A stretch of 64,000 nucleotides of DNA from Paracoccaceae bacterium (GCA_958296035.1 OY282431.1:2712037-2776036); one strand, 5' to 3'; positions 38,129 through 49,198 are shown, counted from the first letter of the stretch. A program made the numbers and translations. Notes: generated by a model from the letters alone, not told the origin.

Positions 38129-39274
38129 TCAGGCGTAGCAGGATTCGATCAGTGCGATCATGTTGCGCTCATTCAGGGGAACCGGATTGCCGGGCGCGGT
38201 AGGGTCACGCAACGCCATCGACGCCATTTGGTCCAGCTTGTCAGTCGGAACCCCCAACTGACCAAGATCTCCCGGAATACGCAGTGCGGCTCGCAAATCG
38301 GCGACAAATTCGAGGAATCCATCAAATCCGCCGTCAATGCCAAGATATCCGGCAACACTCTCAATGCGGTCTTCGATGGCGTGGCGGTTGAAGCGAAGGA
38401 CATAGGGCATGACGACAGCATTGATGGTTCCGTGGTGAAGATTGTAGTGGGCACCAATCGGATGAGAAATTGAATGTATGGCTCCGAGACCCTTCTGAAA
38501 GGCGACGGCGCCCATTATAGCGGCGCTCATCATGTCCATTCTCGCCACAACGTCGTCTCCGGCCTCGTATGCCCTGGTCAGACTTCGATGAACCAGCCGC
38601 ATTCCTTCAAGCGCAATACCATCGCTCATCGGATGATATCCGACCGAACAATAGGCTTCGAGACAATGCGCAAATGCGTCCATACCGGAGCCCGCGGTCA
38701 TAGCCGCCGGCATCGACATCGTGAGCACCGGATCTGCGATAACCTGTCGCGGCAACATGTCGGGATGAAAGATCACCATCTTTGTACGGGTACTGGAATT
38801 GGTGATTACACCTGCCCGGCCGACCTCGGATCCAGTGCCCGCGGTGAGTGGTACGGCAACACTCGGATAGGCCAGACCGGCATCTTCAGGCCCCCAGACA
38901 CCGCGACCATCCTCGAATTCCCATATCGATCGCCGCCGGGATGCCGAAAATGCAATTACCTTGGCGACATCGATTGCTGATCCACCGCCGAAGCCGATTA
39001 CGCCGTCATGCGGCAGCCGACTGAATTCCCTGACCCCTGCTTCCACGCTTCGCTCATCCGGGTTGGACGAGATTGCCGAAAACACGCCGCCATGCAGCCC
39101 GGCACGATCGAGAATGGCCAATGCATCACGACAGGCCTGGTGACTGGCCAATCCTTCATCGGTCACGAAGAGTGGACGCGAGATTCCTGCGTCACGGCAT
39201 GCTGCCGGCAGTTTCCGAATGCATCGTGGACCAATGCGGATTTGGTTGGGATAGCTCCAGTGTGCGAGTTTCAT
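38129..39274 (-). CDS. Iron-type alcohol dehydrogenase of the formyl-CoA cluster
   Basis: At 381 residues it has the group III dehydrogenase layout: HDGVIGFGGGSAIDVAKVIA for NAD(P), VPLTAGTGSEVGRAGVITNS, and metal ligands in GSGMDAFAHCLEAYC, GAIHSISHPIGAHYN and LHHGTINAVVMPYV. Both histidines of the HxxxH pair are present, unlike the paralogue at 32712. It is the last gene of the minus-strand run that starts at the GntR regulator, 89 bases after tctA. A plausible role is to reduce or oxidise the aldehyde released by the ThDP lyase of the same cluster; the substrate is not known. Confidence 0.87.
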   Translation of the reverse strand: MKLAHWSYPNQIRIGPRCIRKLPAACRDAGISRPLFVTDEGLASHQACRDALAILDRAGLHGGVFSAISSNPDERSVEAGVREFSRLPHDGVIGFGGGSAIDVAKVIAFSASRRRSIWEFEDGRGVWGPEDAGLAYPSVAVPLTAGTGSEVGRAGVITNSSTRTKMVIFHPDMLPRQVIADPVLTMSMPAAMTAGSGMDAFAHCLEAYCSVGYHPMSDGIALEGMRLVHRSLTRAYEAGDDVVARMDMMSAAIMGAVAFQKGLGAIHSISHPIGAHYNLHHGTINAVVMPYVLRFNRHAIEDRIESVAGYLGIDGGFDGFLEFVADLRAALRIPGDLGQLGVPTDKLDQMASMALRDPTAPGNPVPLNERNMIALIESCYA

Positions 39275-39363
39275 GGTTGCCCTGTCCCGCGGCGCGGAAG
39301 TCGACTGAGCGACCCATTACCTGAATGCGAATTCAGACGCTGCGCAGGTGACAATCTGACGAC

Positions 39364-40884
39364 CTATGCCCGGCGGCGAAGTCGCCACAATAGTCCTGCC
39401 AGCGGCAGCAACAGGAGAATTATGGCACAAATCGTGATCGGCCCTGCGATGGGCCGCTCAATGAAGATCATCCAGCTGCCATCAGAGAGCAGGAGCGACT
39501 GGCGCAGGGTCGGCTCGGCAATCGGTCCAAGGACAATGGCAAGCACGGCCGGAGCCAATGGATAGTCCAGAATTCGCAACAGAAACGCGCCAATCCCGAA
39601 GAACATCATCAGCCAGACATCGTACATGTTCTGGTAGGCGGCATAGGTGCCAACAACCGACAACACGAAGATCAGTGACGACAAGATGCTGAACGGCATC
39701 CGCAGCACCCTGAGGAACAGTGGGATGCACGCCAGATTGACAACAACAGCGATCACGTTCGAAATATAGAACGAACCGATGAGCGGCCACACAAATTCCG
39801 GATTGTCAGTGAACAGGAGAGGACCCGGCTGCAATCCCCAGATAACCATGCCGGCAAGCAGCACGGCAGTCGTCGGCGAACCGGGAATGCCAAGCGTCAT
39901 CATCGGCAGCATGGCTCCGGTGGACGCCGCGTTGTTGGCACTTTCGGGCGCCGCTATTCCATCCACTTCGCCACTGCCAAAGTGCCTTCGCCGAGGTGAT
40001 ACCATTTTGGTAACACCGTAGGCCATGAGTGCACCGGGTGTTGCCCCGGCGGCGGGAAGAATGCCGACAAAGAAACCAAGGAACGACCCTATCAGGGTGC
40101 CTTTCCAGCAGCTCCTGAACCACAACAGGGCCCGGACAATACGTTTCATCGATATTTGGGCACTGGTCATCTTGATCGTGTTGCGGCTTGACCTGATTGT
40201 CCACAACATCTCGCCGATACCGTAGACGCCAATTGCCAGCACGAGGAACTGAATTCCGCGACTGAACCATTCAGTCGAGTCGAACAGCAGCAGGCGAGGC
40301 GCGCCGGATATAATGTCGAAGCCGACCGCGGACATGATCAGACCAAAACAAATCGACACGATTGTCTTCGGAATATCATCGCCTCCCAGGCCGACAAACG
40401 TGGCGAAGGCCAGCAACATCAGCGCAAACACTTCTGGATTGCCGAACCTGAGTGCGACAGAGGCCAGCAGCGGGGCAGCACCGGTGAACAGGATATTGGA
40501 AATGGTGCCACCAACGAATGAGGCCACAGCCGCAATGACCAGAGCACGATCGGCGTTGCCCTGAAGGGCCATCGGGCGCCCGTCGAATGTTGTCGCGACC
40601 GCGGTAGAAGCGCCTGGAATGCCCAGTGTGATCGACGATATGGCGCCGCCATACATGGCACCGTAATAGATCGCCGCCAGGAAAATCATGGGTGACGATA
40701 CCGAGCCGGTCACTTGCTGTATGACAAATGTGAAGGGAAGCAGAATGGCTACACCGTTAACCGAACCGAGCCCTGGCATGGCACCGACGAACAGGCCGAT
40801 AACAACACCTAGAAAAGCCAGACCAAGATTCAGCGGCTGCAAAGCTGCCCACACGCCCTCGAAAAGAAGTTGAACAACCTCCAT
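39364..40884 (-). CDS. tctA: Tripartite tricarboxylate transporter large permease TctA
   Basis: The 506-residue membrane protein is the large subunit of a TTT importer, about 11-12 helices. Family marks are GALPGLGSVNG-like GAMPGLGSVNGVAILLPFTF near the N-terminus, YYGAMYGGAISSITLGIPGA, and the repeat GFFVGILPAAGATPGALMAY with ESANNAASTGAMLPMMTLGI. These two-fold repeated glycine/proline motifs form the substrate site. It follows tctB by 84 bases. TTT systems are driven by ion gradients and take up citrate, other carboxylates or aromatic acids. Confidence 0.94.
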   Translation of the reverse strand: MEVVQLLFEGVWAALQPLNLGLAFLGVVIGLFVGAMPGLGSVNGVAILLPFTFVIQQVTGSVSSPMIFLAAIYYGAMYGGAISSITLGIPGASTAVATTFDGRPMALQGNADRALVIAAVASFVGGTISNILFTGAAPLLASVALRFGNPEVFALMLLAFATFVGLGGDDIPKTIVSICFGLIMSAVGFDIISGAPRLLLFDSTEWFSRGIQFLVLAIGVYGIGEMLWTIRSSRNTIKMTSAQISMKRIVRALLWFRSCWKGTLIGSFLGFFVGILPAAGATPGALMAYGVTKMVSPRRRHFGSGEVDGIAAPESANNAASTGAMLPMMTLGIPGSPTTAVLLAGMVIWGLQPGPLLFTDNPEFVWPLIGSFYISNVIAVVVNLACIPLFLRVLRMPFSILSSLIFVLSVVGTYAAYQNMYDVWLMMFFGIGAFLLRILDYPLAPAVLAIVLGPIAEPTLRQSLLLSDGSWMIFIERPIAGPITICAIILLLLPLAGLLWRLRRRA

Positions 40885-40968
40885 CGCGGCTATCGGGGTC
40901 TCGCATATGCCGTGACCTGCATGCGGTCACCTGGTGCAGAAAAATTGGAGCTTGCGGCCGTCACGGGA

Positions 40969-41502
40969 TCAAAGGAATATCTCGTAGAGTGGCAGGAACA
41001 GCGGCTCAAGATACTGCTTTGGCAGCACAATGCGCATGGCGATGTCGAAGAAGAAAAAGCAGAATACCGGAACGCCAACAGCGATGGCCAGAGCCAGCCA
41101 CCAGGGATGCTTTCCCAAAAAGCGGATATAGGCAAACAGAAAAACCGGCATGGCACCGTAAAAGCCGACAATTTCGATAAGCAAGAGGAACAGAAGCAGT
41201 CCGCCGCCAACCAGGGCAAACATTTTCTTGCCTTGACTATCGAGATAGACGTCACGAGAACGCGCCAGCGGCGAAATTCGCAATGCGCACCTGACCATTA
41301 TGGCTACCGAGGAAACCAGCATCGCCAACGATAACCAGAAGGGCCAAAAGCCGCTGCCCGGACCTTCGTTATTTACGTTTATCCCGATATTGGCAAAGCG
41401 AACGGCGTCCGGATCCCAGGAAGGACCTTCACCGCTCTTCCACATGAGGTAAAGCGAAAAGAGGGCGATCGCCACTGCGGCTACAAATTCCGCTGTGCGC
41501 AT
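40969..41502 (-). CDS. tctB: Tripartite tricarboxylate transporter small permease TctB
   Basis: A small membrane protein of 177 residues with four predicted helices: TAEFVAAVAIALFSLYLMW, GFWPFWLSLAMLVSSVAIMV, MFALVGGGLLLFLLLIEIVG and WLALAIAVGVPVFCFFFFDI. GSGFWPFWLS is the usual GPGFFP-type motif of TctB proteins. It partners TctA, whose gene follows, and TctC, whose gene precedes by 28 bases. Confidence 0.9.
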   Translation of the reverse strand: MRTAEFVAAVAIALFSLYLMWKSGEGPSWDPDAVRFANIGINVNNEGPGSGFWPFWLSLAMLVSSVAIMVRCALRISPLARSRDVYLDSQGKKMFALVGGGLLLFLLLIEIVGFYGAMPVFLFAYIRFLGKHPWWLALAIAVGVPVFCFFFFDIAMRIVLPKQYLEPLFLPLYEIFL

Positions 41503-41530
41503 CGACCGCCCTCTAGGGGTTAGGCAGGAG

Positions 41531-42502
41531 CTACTTCATGGCTCCTGAAGCTTTGAGAATGGTTTCGTGGCGGTCTCTCTGAACGCCCCAGTATTCTTTC
41601 AGGTCGTCACCAGGCAGGAAATCGCCCAACAGCGACTTGTCGCTCTTGTACTGTTGCCAGTCTGCCGAATTGTACACTTCCTCGAACAGCGCTGTATAAT
41701 AGGTCTGGGCATCAGCAGACATTCCTGGTGCACCTACAACAGCACGCTGCATGTAATACGCGAATTCATTTCCCAGTTCGGCCAGCGTTGGTACGTCGGG
41801 GAACATGGGGAGTCGTTCATCGGTAAATGCCACAAGCGGAATGACTGTGCCGGCTTCATAGAAGCCAAGGGCCTCGGACGGGTTGTTGACAGACGAATCG
41901 ATCTGGTTGCCGGCCAGGTCCTTGGCCACTGCGCCGCCGCCCTTGTAGGGAATATACTTGATTTCCAACCCGTATGTATCGTTCAGGTAGTCGGTTATGA
42001 TCTGGTCCTCCTGGGCACTGCCTGTGCCACCCATGACCCAGTCCGCCCCGCGTGACTTGGCTTCAGCCAAAAACTCTTCAAACGAGTTGACACCCTCTTC
42101 GACGTTGACCCAAAGAACGAATGTATCTTCGGCCATGCGTCCAACGGGCGCAAATTCCATAATGTCGACTTCAAGACCTGGCTGTCGCAATGGCGTCGTG
42201 AAGAACGAATTGAGTGTGACCATAATGGTATGATCGGGATCGGTGGCACTCTTGAGCGCGACCAGTGCCTCAGCACCGGAACCACCGCTCTTGTTGACAG
42301 GAATCAGTGGTCTGTCAGCGAGATCATTCTTTTCAACGATCGACTGCATGAGACGTGCCATCTTGTCAGCACCGCCTCCCTTTCCAGCCATGATCACAAA
42401 ATCGATTGGCTTGGTTGGCGAAAACTCGGCGTGGGCCGGTGCAAGTGCAAAGGCCAGGCAGGTTACTACCGTTCCAAGCAAAAGCCTGAAGCTAATTTTC
42501 AT
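41531..42502 (-). CDS. tctC: Tripartite tricarboxylate transporter binding protein TctC
   Basis: The start is MKISFRLLLGTVV at 42502 with AGGAGG six bases before ATG; 37 upstream codons in frame are discarded. The signal peptide ends near AHA-EFSP. The mature protein has PIDFVIMAGKGGGADKMARL (phosphate/carboxylate loop), NKSGGSGAEALVAL, and IKYIPYKGGGAVAKDLAGNQ, all typical of TctC/Bug proteins that grip a dicarboxylate through two water molecules. It binds the substrate of the transporter in the periplasm. The ligand cannot be read from sequence; its operon suggests a carboxylic acid metabolised through formyl-CoA. Confidence 0.92.
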   Translation of the reverse strand: MKISFRLLLGTVVTCLAFALAPAHAEFSPTKPIDFVIMAGKGGGADKMARLMQSIVEKNDLADRPLIPVNKSGGSGAEALVALKSATDPDHTIMVTLNSFFTTPLRQPGLEVDIMEFAPVGRMAEDTFVLWVNVEEGVNSFEEFLAEAKSRGADWVMGGTGSAQEDQIITDYLNDTYGLEIKYIPYKGGGAVAKDLAGNQIDSSVNNPSEALGFYEAGTVIPLVAFTDERLPMFPDVPTLAELGNEFAYYMQRAVVGAPGMSADAQTYYTALFEEVYNSADWQQYKSDKSLLGDFLPGDDLKEYWGVQRDRHETILKASGAMK

Positions 42503-42736
42503 CTTCTTCCTCCTAGTAGCAGGCGGCATCCTCCTGGAATGTCCGCCAAGTGATGTCGCTGCAGCCTGCTGCAGCTCTTTGCAGATCGCGCTGATGTTGC
42601 CTGTGCAACGCACTGGTTGTTTCCAGAGTCAATGGACCCTGTGCATCGGCGCGCGAAGGTGCCGCGTAACCTGCGGCGAAACCGTTGGTCATGACCCCAA
42701 CACAACATGCTGGCTTGGCAGCACTGCCATCAACCA

Positions 42737-44407
42737 TCAGAAAAGACCATCAATATGACCCTCATCGTTTATATATATGGCTTCTGCTGCCGGGACGCTA
42801 GGAAGTCCTGGCATCGTCATGATCGCGCCGCAGATGGCCACGACGAAACCGGCCCCAGCTGAAAGACGCACTTCCCTGATCGGGATCTCGTGACCCGTCG
42901 GCGCTCCGAGGATGGTCGGGTCTGTCGTCAGGCTATATTGAGTCTTGGCCATGCAAACGGGAAGCGACCCATAACCTGCGTCCTCCCACAATGACAACTG
43001 GTTGCGAATCTTGCCATCGGCAACCACCCTGCCGGCGCGGTAGATCTCGCTCGCGACCGCTTCGATCTTGTCCAGCAGTCCAATATTGTCCGGATAAAGC
43101 GGCTTGAATGACGCCTTGCCCTGGTCGATGACTTCGACGACCTTGTGAGCCAGTTCCACCGTACCTTCGGATCCCAGTTCCCAGTGGCGACACAGCACCG
43201 CCTCGGCATCCATCGAAGCAACATATTGCCTGACAGCTTCGATCTCGTCATCGGTATCGGTGACGAAGTGGTTGATGCCGACTATAGCGGGCACTCCATA
43301 CTTGCGCATGTTCTCAATGTGCCGTCCCAGATTGGCACAGCCCAGTTGAACAGCTTCGACATTCTCGGCAGTCAGGGATTTGCGGTCGACGCCACCGTTC
43401 ATCTTGAGGGCCCTGATTGTAGCCACGATCACAACCGCCCTGGGTGACAGTCCTGCCTGCCGGCATTTGATGTTCATGAACTTCTCGGCGCCCAGATCGG
43501 CACCAAATCCTGCCTCGGTCACAACATAATCGGCCAGCTTCAGGGCTGTTTTCGTTGCCACCACAGAGTTGCATCCATGGGCAATATTGGCAAATGGTCC
43601 GCCATGAACGAAGGCCGGATTGTTCTCGAGGGTCTGGACAATGTTGGGTTGAACGGCCTGCTTGAGAAGGACGGCCATCGCTCCATCCGCCTTGAGATCA
43701 CGGCAATAGACAGGTGACCGGTCTCGCCGATACGCAACGATCATGTTGCCAAGGCGACGCTCGAGATCTTCAAGGTCCTTGGCAAGACACAGAACTGCCA
43801 TCACCTCGGATGCCACCGTGATATCGAAACCGGCCTCCCTGGGAAAACCGTTTGCCACCCCACCCAGACTACAGGTGATTTGCCGCAGCGCCCGGTCATT
43901 CATGTCGAGAACGCGACGCCACACGACCCGCCGGACATCAATACCCAGCTTGTTTCCCCAGTACACGTGATTGTCGATCATTGCCGACAGCAGATTATGT
44001 GCCGAGGTTATGGCATGGAAGTCTCCTGTGAAGTGAAGGTTCATGTCCTCCATGGGAATGACCTGGGCGCGCCCGCCGCCAGCAGCACCTCCTTTCATTC
44101 CGAAACAGGGACCCAGAGACGCTTCGCGAATACAGATAGCCGTGCGCTTGCCAATCCGGTTGAGTCCATCACCCAGACCCACAGTGGTGGTCGTCTTGCC
44201 TTCTCCGGCCGGCGTCGGGTTTATCGCCGTAACCAGGATCAGATTGCCATTTTCACGGTCCTGGAGGCCAGCGATGAAACCGGCTGAGATTTTTGCCTTG
44301 TCGTCGCCAAACGGCACCAATTGATCACCTGGAATATCCAGTCTGGCGCCCACCTCCTGGATGGGACGCTTGCTGGCGCTGCGGGCAATCTCGATATCTG
44401 TTGGCAT
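42737..44407 (-). CDS. fhs: Formate-tetrahydrofolate ligase
   Basis: This enzyme uses ATP to join formate to tetrahydrofolate, giving 10-formyl-THF. The P-loop is in [20 protein letters not shown] and other conserved parts are [39 protein letters not shown] and [20 protein letters not shown]. The start is [10 protein letters not shown] at 44407, nine codons inside the open frame, giving 556 residues. It lies 23 bases after the formyltransferase gene, and both handle the one-carbon unit released by the CoA-dependent steps. About 230 bases separate it from tctC, where a second promoter may lie. Confidence 0.96.
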   Translation of the reverse strand: MPTDIEIARSASKRPIQEVGARLDIPGDQLVPFGDDKAKISAGFIAGLQDRENGNLILVTAINPTPAGEGKTTTTVGLGDGLNRIGKRTAICIREASLGPCFGMKGGAAGGGRAQVIPMEDMNLHFTGDFHAITSAHNLLSAMIDNHVYWGNKLGIDVRRVVWRRVLDMNDRALRQITCSLGGVANGFPREAGFDITVASEVMAVLCLAKDLEDLERRLGNMIVAYRRDRSPVYCRDLKADGAMAVLLKQAVQPNIVQTLENNPAFVHGGPFANIAHGCNSVVATKTALKLADYVVTEAGFGADLGAEKFMNIKCRQAGLSPRAVVIVATIRALKMNGGVDRKSLTAENVEAVQLGCANLGRHIENMRKYGVPAIVGINHFVTDTDDEIEAVRQYVASMDAEAVLCRHWELGSEGTVELAHKVVEVIDQGKASFKPLYPDNIGLLDKIEAVASEIYRAGRVVADGKIRNQLSLWEDAGYGSLPVCMAKTQYSLTTDPTILGAPTGHEIPIREVRLSAGAGFVVAICGAIMTMPGLPSVPAAEAIYINDEGHIDGLF

Positions 44408-44430
44408 TACAACAACTCCAATTCGGTCTC

Positions 44431-45351
44431 TCAATCGGTTCCGAGCATTGTACCCGACGTCAGGCCGGTGCCGCTCGCATATTCACTTGCGGTGATTTTG
44501 CCGCTGCCCTGCGGACGGACTCTCAATACCTGGATCCGACCGCCATTCGCCTGAACGGTGATGCCGGTCTTGTCGATGTCGACGACAGTGCCGGGAACAC
44601 CTTCGCCAGAGCACTTTCGCGCGTCGTATATCTTGAGAACGGCACCGTCCAGGGTAGTCCATGCACCAGGTTGGGGGTTTGTTCCGCGGATCAGATTATA
44701 CACCTTATCAACATCGTTTGACCAATTGATTTTGGCATCCGGCCCGCGGCACCAGGACTCGTATGTGGCCTGTGATTCATCCTGTGGGAGGCGTGGTGGG
44801 TTTCCGGTTCGAAACAAGTCACAAACTTCGGTGACCGAATCAATGGCGGCCGGAAAGATCTTCTTGAAATAGATGTCGCCCAATGTATCGTCAGGTCCGA
44901 TCGAGCACTCGCCCTGGAGAAGGATATCGCCTTCATCCAGACCGTCGGTAGGATAGAACCAGGAAAAACCGGTGCGCGTGGCTCCCCCAATTATTGGCCA
45001 GTTGATGGCACTGGGCCCGCGGTGATGGGGAAGCAGCGAGGGATGGAAACAGATTGTTCCCACTGCCGGAACCTGGCAAGCGGTCTGCGGAACGAACTGG
45101 ATGACATAAGCCATCATCATCATGTCCGCCTGGTGCGAGCGGAGTTCTTCGATAGTCTCGGGGGCGGCGTATCCGGATGGCTGGAATAGCGGCAATTCGG
45201 CGTCTAGCGCTGCCTGTTTCAACGGGTCCAGTGGTCGGTCCTGACGATCCGGAGCGCAATAAACCGCAACGACTTCATCCTTGCCGTCCGCAAGGATCCT
45301 TTCCAGGGCAGCCCTGCCAAATGCCTGCTGCCCCATGACAATCACGCGCAT
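44431..45351 (-). CDS. Stand-alone formyltransferase resembling the ALDH1L1 N-terminal domain
   Basis: A protein of 306 residues that starts at [14 protein letters not shown], with GGAG eight bases before ATG. The formyltransferase fold shows [20 protein letters not shown] with the catalytic His and [11 protein letters not shown] with the catalytic Asp. These segments, and later [15 protein letters not shown] and [13 protein letters not shown], are closer to the hydrolase domain of 10-formyl-THF dehydrogenase (ALDH1L1) than to Met-tRNA formyltransferase, whose motif has Asn two residues before the His. No dehydrogenase domain follows. It probably moves or releases the formyl group of 10-formyl-THF, perhaps to or from CoA. 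Confidence 0.82.
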   Translation of the reverse strand: MRVIVMGQQAFGRAALERILADGKDEVVAVYCAPDRQDRPLDPLKQAALDAELPLFQPSGYAAPETIEELRSHQADMMMMAYVIQFVPQTACQVPAVGTICFHPSLLPHHRGPSAINWPIIGGATRTGFSWFYPTDGLDEGDILLQGECSIGPDDTLGDIYFKKIFPAAIDSVTEVCDLFRTGNPPRLPQDESQATYESWCRGPDAKINWSNDVDKVYNLIRGTNPQPGAWTTLDGAVLKIYDARKCSGEGVPGTVVDIDKTGITVQANGGRIQVLRVRPQGSGKITASEYASGTGLTSGTMLGTD

Positions 45352-45420
45352 TGCTCGATCTCCGCATCCATCTGCCTGCAACAAGTTCCGGAAAACTCGG
45401 GGTAATCCTAGTCAGGCACG

Positions 45421-46677
45421 TCAAACCTTTCCTACAGCACCCGATTCAATAATCCGCTGCAGTTCGTCATCCTCGTAACCCAGGACATCCGCGAGGATTT
45501 CAACCGTGTGTTCGCCTAGCAGAGGTGATCGGTCGACCACAACATTGTGATCCGAAAACTTGATCGGGCAACCCACCGTGAGATACTTTCCTCTCTCGGG
45601 ATGTTCGACTTCGACGATTGTCCCGGATTCCCGCAATCCCTGATCCTCAGCGATTTCCTTCATCGAAAGAATCGGACCCACGGGAATGTTGAGTGGATTG
45701 CAGATTTCCATCACCTCAAACTTGGTCTTTGTGGAAGTCCACTCCTCAATTTCAGCGAACACCTCGTCGAGACGCGGCAGACGTGCTTTCAGCGTCGCAT
45801 AGTCGGGGTCGTCGATCCATTCCGGCTTGCCGATCAATTCGCAGATGCGCGGCCATACCGCAACCTGCGTAATGAAGTATGTATAAGCGTTGGGATCCGT
45901 TTCCCAACCCTTGCACCGGAGTATGCGTCCAGGCTGGCCTCCTCCTGAATCGTTGCCGGCGCGGGGGGTCGCCTCGCCAAATTCAATTCCATTGCCAAAC
46001 TGGGAATACTCCCGCAACGGTCCGGCTCGCAGTCGCTGCTGATCTCGCAACTTGACCCGGCACAAATTGAGCACGCCATCCTGCATCGGTGCCAGGACCC
46101 GCTGTCCACGTCCGGTCTTCTGGCGATGAAGGAGTGCAACCGTAATCCCCAGAGCGAGATGAAGCCCGGTGCCCGAATCACCGATCTGCGCTCCGGTAAC
46201 CATGGGCACGTCACCGAGAAACCCGGTGGTTGAGGCCGACCCCCCGGCGCACTGGGCGACATTTTCATAGACCTTGCAGTCCTCGAACTTGCCCGGCCCA
46301 AATCCCTTGACCGAGGCCATGATCATGCGCGGGTTTATTTGCTGGATCCTCTCCCAGCCAAATCCCATGCGACCGAGCGCACCGGGAGCAAAGTTTTCGA
46401 CCAGCACGTCACAACTTGACACCAGCCTTGCCAGCACCTCCTTACCCGTCTCATGCTTGGTATTCAGGCAAATGGAGCGCTTGTTGTGATTGAGCATGGT
46501 GAAATACAAGCTGTCGGCATCCGGGACATCGACCAACTGCGTGCGGGTCGCGTCGCCGGTGCCTGGCCGTTCCACCTTGATTACGTCAGCCCCGAACCAG
46601 GCAAGTAATTGTGTGCAGGTCGGGCCGGACTGAACATGTGTAAAGTCAAGGACTCGAATTCCTTGCAACGGCTTCAT
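45421..46677 (-). CDS. frc: Formyl-CoA:oxalate CoA-transferase-like enzyme
   Basis: A class III (CaiB/BaiF) CoA-transferase of 418 residues. It follows Frc of oxalate-degrading bacteria closely: [69 protein letters not shown] and [17 protein letters not shown]. The catalytic Asp lies in [13 protein letters not shown]. Frc moves CoA from formyl-CoA to oxalate, releasing formate. Here the partner lyase is not a typical oxalyl-CoA decarboxylase, so the acceptor could be another acid. It is 29 bases downstream of the lyase gene. Confidence 0.88.
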   Translation of the reverse strand: MKPLQGIRVLDFTHVQSGPTCTQLLAWFGADVIKVERPGTGDATRTQLVDVPDADSLYFTMLNHNKRSICLNTKHETGKEVLARLVSSCDVLVENFAPGALGRMGFGWERIQQINPRMIMASVKGFGPGKFEDCKVYENVAQCAGGSASTTGFLGDVPMVTGAQIGDSGTGLHLALGITVALLHRQKTGRGQRVLAPMQDGVLNLCRVKLRDQQRLRAGPLREYSQFGNGIEFGEATPRAGNDSGGGQPGRILRCKGWETDPNAYTYFITQVAVWPRICELIGKPEWIDDPDYATLKARLPRLDEVFAEIEEWTSTKTKFEVMEICNPLNIPVGPILSMKEIAEDQGLRESGTIVEVEHPERGKYLTVGCPIKFSDHNVVVDRSPLLGEHTVEILADVLGYEDDELQRIIESGAVGKV

Positions 46678-46706
46678 CAGGACCTGCTCCCTGACCAGGT
46701 AAAGGG

Positions 46707-48440
46707 CTACTTGTACATCGTTTGCCGCCTGGTGCCGGGCGCATACTCATCCGGATCAAGCCACACATTGACCACGGCGCATTTGCCAGTGCGGGCAATC
46801 TCCTCTCGGGCCCTTTGCAGGGCAGGCTGCAACTCGCCGGGCTGCCTCACTTCCTTGCCATACCCACCAATCATTTCGGCAAATCCTGAGAACGGAACAT
46901 CGCCGAGCTTGTTGCCGATGTCGCCCCGGTTCTTGCCATACTTGGCAATTTGCCCGTAACGGATCTGGTTCATGGCCGAGTTGTTGCCGACCACGGCAAG
47001 GTAGGGAGCGCCAAAGCGTTGCGCGGTTTCCATGTCGAATGCGGTCATACCGAATGAACCATCACCGTAGAGGCACATCACCTCCTTGTCAGGATGGGCC
47101 AGCTTGGCAGCCATGGCAAATCCGGTTCCGACTCCCAGGGCACCCAGAGCTCCCGGATCCATCCATTGCCCGGGGTTCCTGGGACGTACTGCTTGAGCAG
47201 AAATAGTTACAACATCTCCACCGTCACCGATGTAGATTGTATCCTCGTTAAGGAACTCGTCAATCTCCCAGGCCAGGCGATATGGATGGATCGGGAACTG
47301 ATCGGACAGAAAGAGCGGCATCAGCTTCTCTTTCTTTGTTCGTTCAATCTGGCGCAGTGACTGCATCCACTGCTGTCGCATCTGCTGCTTGCCTCGGTCA
47401 ATCCTGCCCGATGCAGCGGCGGTAACCGCAGACAGGATTGCGCCCGGGTGGCCGTAAAGGCCAAGCGCAATGTCGCGGTTCTTGCCAACGGTGCGATAGT
47501 CCAGATCAATTTGAATCAGGCACGGCGCGGTGATGCGCTTGCCGTAGCCCATGCGAAAATCAAACGGCGTGCCGACAATAAGGATTACGTCGGCACCCTT
47601 GAAGGCATCCGAGCGCGTGCGGTCGAAACCATGCGCATCGTTTTGGCGCATCATGCCGCGCGCGGCACCGTTGGTGTAGGCCGGGATATCGAGGGCATGC
47701 ACAAATTCAATGCATTCACGGTGTGATCTCGAGGCCCAGACCTGCTGGCCGAACAACACCGCCGGTCGTTCCGAAGCCACCAGAATATCGGCCAGTTTCT
47801 CGACCGCCTCTGGATCACCAATCGAATGCGGGGATGCACGGTAGCTTCCAGCCGCAGGTATGCGGGCATTTGCTAGCGGAATTTCGGCATCCAAAATGTC
47901 GCGGGGGATCTCGAGATAGCTTGGTCCGTAGGCACCTGCGAAGCACTCTCTTGCCGCCATTGCCACCATGTCGGCAACTCGCTCGGTGGAGTACACGCCC
48001 GAGGCAAACTTGGTTATCGGGCTCATCATTTCGACATGGGGCAGGTCCTGCAGCGAACCCATCTTGTGTTGAGTCAGCGAGGACTGGCCACCGATGTGGA
48101 GAATCGGGCTTTCCGAACGAAAGGCGGTGGCTACGCCGGTGACGGCATTGGTGCAACCGGGACCGGCGGTTGTCACTACACAACCGAGCCGTCCCGTCTG
48201 GCGGGCATAGCCATCGGCGGCATGCGCTGCCGTTTGTTCGTGCCTGACATCGACGACGCGGATATTTTCGTCGATGCAACCGTCATAAATGTCGATGATG
48301 TGACCACCGCACAGGGTGAAAATCGTATCGACACCCTCGTTGCGCAGGGCCTTTGCAACCAGCCGGCCACCCGAAACGACATTCTCGTCCTTGCTCTTCC
48401 GGGCAAGCGTATCGTGGGCGGTTGGCGAGAACTGCTGCAT
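46707..48440 (-). CDS. ThDP-dependent 2-hydroxyacyl-CoA lyase-like enzyme
   Basis: The start is [14 protein letters not shown] at 48440, preceded by a GGAGGAAGGA tract; the longer frame is antisense to the regulator. The 577-residue chain has the three domains of ThDP enzymes: the activating glutamate in [18 protein letters not shown], a middle domain, and the cofactor motif [20 protein letters not shown] with [27 protein letters not shown] and [10 protein letters not shown] resemble 2-hydroxyacyl-CoA lyases rather than the SGSSEREI segment of oxalyl-CoA decarboxylase. Either type yields formyl-CoA, which fits the Frc-like neighbour. Acetolactate synthase activity is less likely, as no small subunit is present. 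Confidence 0.8.
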   Translation of the reverse strand: MQQFSPTAHDTLARKSKDENVVSGGRLVAKALRNEGVDTIFTLCGGHIIDIYDGCIDENIRVVDVRHEQTAAHAADGYARQTGRLGCVVTTAGPGCTNAVTGVATAFRSESPILHIGGQSSLTQHKMGSLQDLPHVEMMSPITKFASGVYSTERVADMVAMAARECFAGAYGPSYLEIPRDILDAEIPLANARIPAAGSYRASPHSIGDPEAVEKLADILVASERPAVLFGQQVWASRSHRECIEFVHALDIPAYTNGAARGMMRQNDAHGFDRTRSDAFKGADVILIVGTPFDFRMGYGKRITAPCLIQIDLDYRTVGKNRDIALGLYGHPGAILSAVTAAASGRIDRGKQQMRQQWMQSLRQIERTKKEKLMPLFLSDQFPIHPYRLAWEIDEFLNEDTIYIGDGGDVVTISAQAVRPRNPGQWMDPGALGALGVGTGFAMAAKLAHPDKEVMCLYGDGSFGMTAFDMETAQRFGAPYLAVVGNNSAMNQIRYGQIAKYGKNRGDIGNKLGDVPFSGFAEMIGGYGKEVRQPGELQPALQRAREEIARTGKCAVVNVWLDPDEYAPGTRRQTMYK

Positions 48441-48468
48441 CTGCGTTCCTTCCTCCTGCTTTCCTGTT

Positions 48469-49152
48469 CTACGCATGGTCCCAGTTCTGGCGGATGTATT
48501 CGCCAAGGCGGAGCGTGTGCTGGCGGACAAGCCTGTCAGCTCGATCCGGTTCTCGGGCCTCGATTGCGTCGACGATATTGGTGTGATCGACCACCGACCG
48601 GTCGGCGCGTCTGGCATCGCGCATGGCATGTCGACGAACCGGTTCGAGATGCGAGAACAGGTCGTTGCCAATTTTTTGCAACATCGAGCAGTTGGACAGC
48701 TTGAGCACCTTGCGATGAAACCTGATGTTCACATCCGAGTATTCATTGATGTACAGGCGGGCATCCTGCTGCGAATAGCTGGTTCCGATCTGGCGCAGTT
48801 CGGATATCTGCTGATCGGAAGCGCATGCGCAGGCCAGCCGTGCAGCCATGCTTTCGAGGGCGGCCCACACGGTAACCAGTTCAACAACCTCCTGCAGCTT
48901 GCGGCGCTTGACAAAGATTCCCTTGCGAGCCCTGATCTCGACAATCGCCTCGTTTTCCAGCCGAATCAGTGCCTCACGAAGTGGTGTTCTCGAGATACCC
49001 AACTGACGCGCAATCGATCTTTCGTCGAGCCGCCTGTCCACATTGTCCCCGTAAACGTCAAACTCGAGAATTGCCTTGCGCAACACCTCGTAGATGCGAT
49101 CCTGCAGAGTCTGGCTACTCTCCAGTGGCTGTAACGAGATTCCGTCGGACAC
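48469..49152 (-). CDS. GntR-family (FCD-type) transcriptional regulator
   Basis: A 227-residue regulator: winged-helix domain RLDERSIARQLGISRTPLRE-ALIRLENEAIVEI, then an all-helical FCD ligand domain with metal-binding residues likely in YSDVNIRFHRKVLKLSNCSM and PVRRHAMRDARRADRSVVDH. FCD regulators bind carboxylates or CoA esters and usually repress nearby catabolic genes. It is the first gene of the formyl-CoA cluster, 28 bases ahead of the lyase, with a palindromic operator just upstream, so autoregulation together with the whole cluster is likely. Confidence 0.92.
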   Translation of the reverse strand: MSDGISLQPLESSQTLQDRIYEVLRKAILEFDVYGDNVDRRLDERSIARQLGISRTPLREALIRLENEAIVEIRARKGIFVKRRKLQEVVELVTVWAALESMAARLACACASDQQISELRQIGTSYSQQDARLYINEYSDVNIRFHRKVLKLSNCSMLQKIGNDLFSHLEPVRRHAMRDARRADRSVVDHTNIVDAIEAREPDRADRLVRQHTLRLGEYIRQNWDHA

Positions 49153-49198
49153 TTATCCTCCGAGAGGCACGGGGTCATGAAGTCTGGTATTATTGTAT

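Noticed and set aside
46707-48440. Acetolactate synthase large subunit
   Set aside because: No regulatory small subunit follows, and the region after the glutamate motif resembles CoA-lyases; the neighbours are formyl-CoA genes.
46707-48671. Longer start for the ThDP enzyme at 48671
   Set aside because: The extra 77 codons are antisense to the GntR gene and lack similarity; the Met at 48440 has a good ribosome-binding site.
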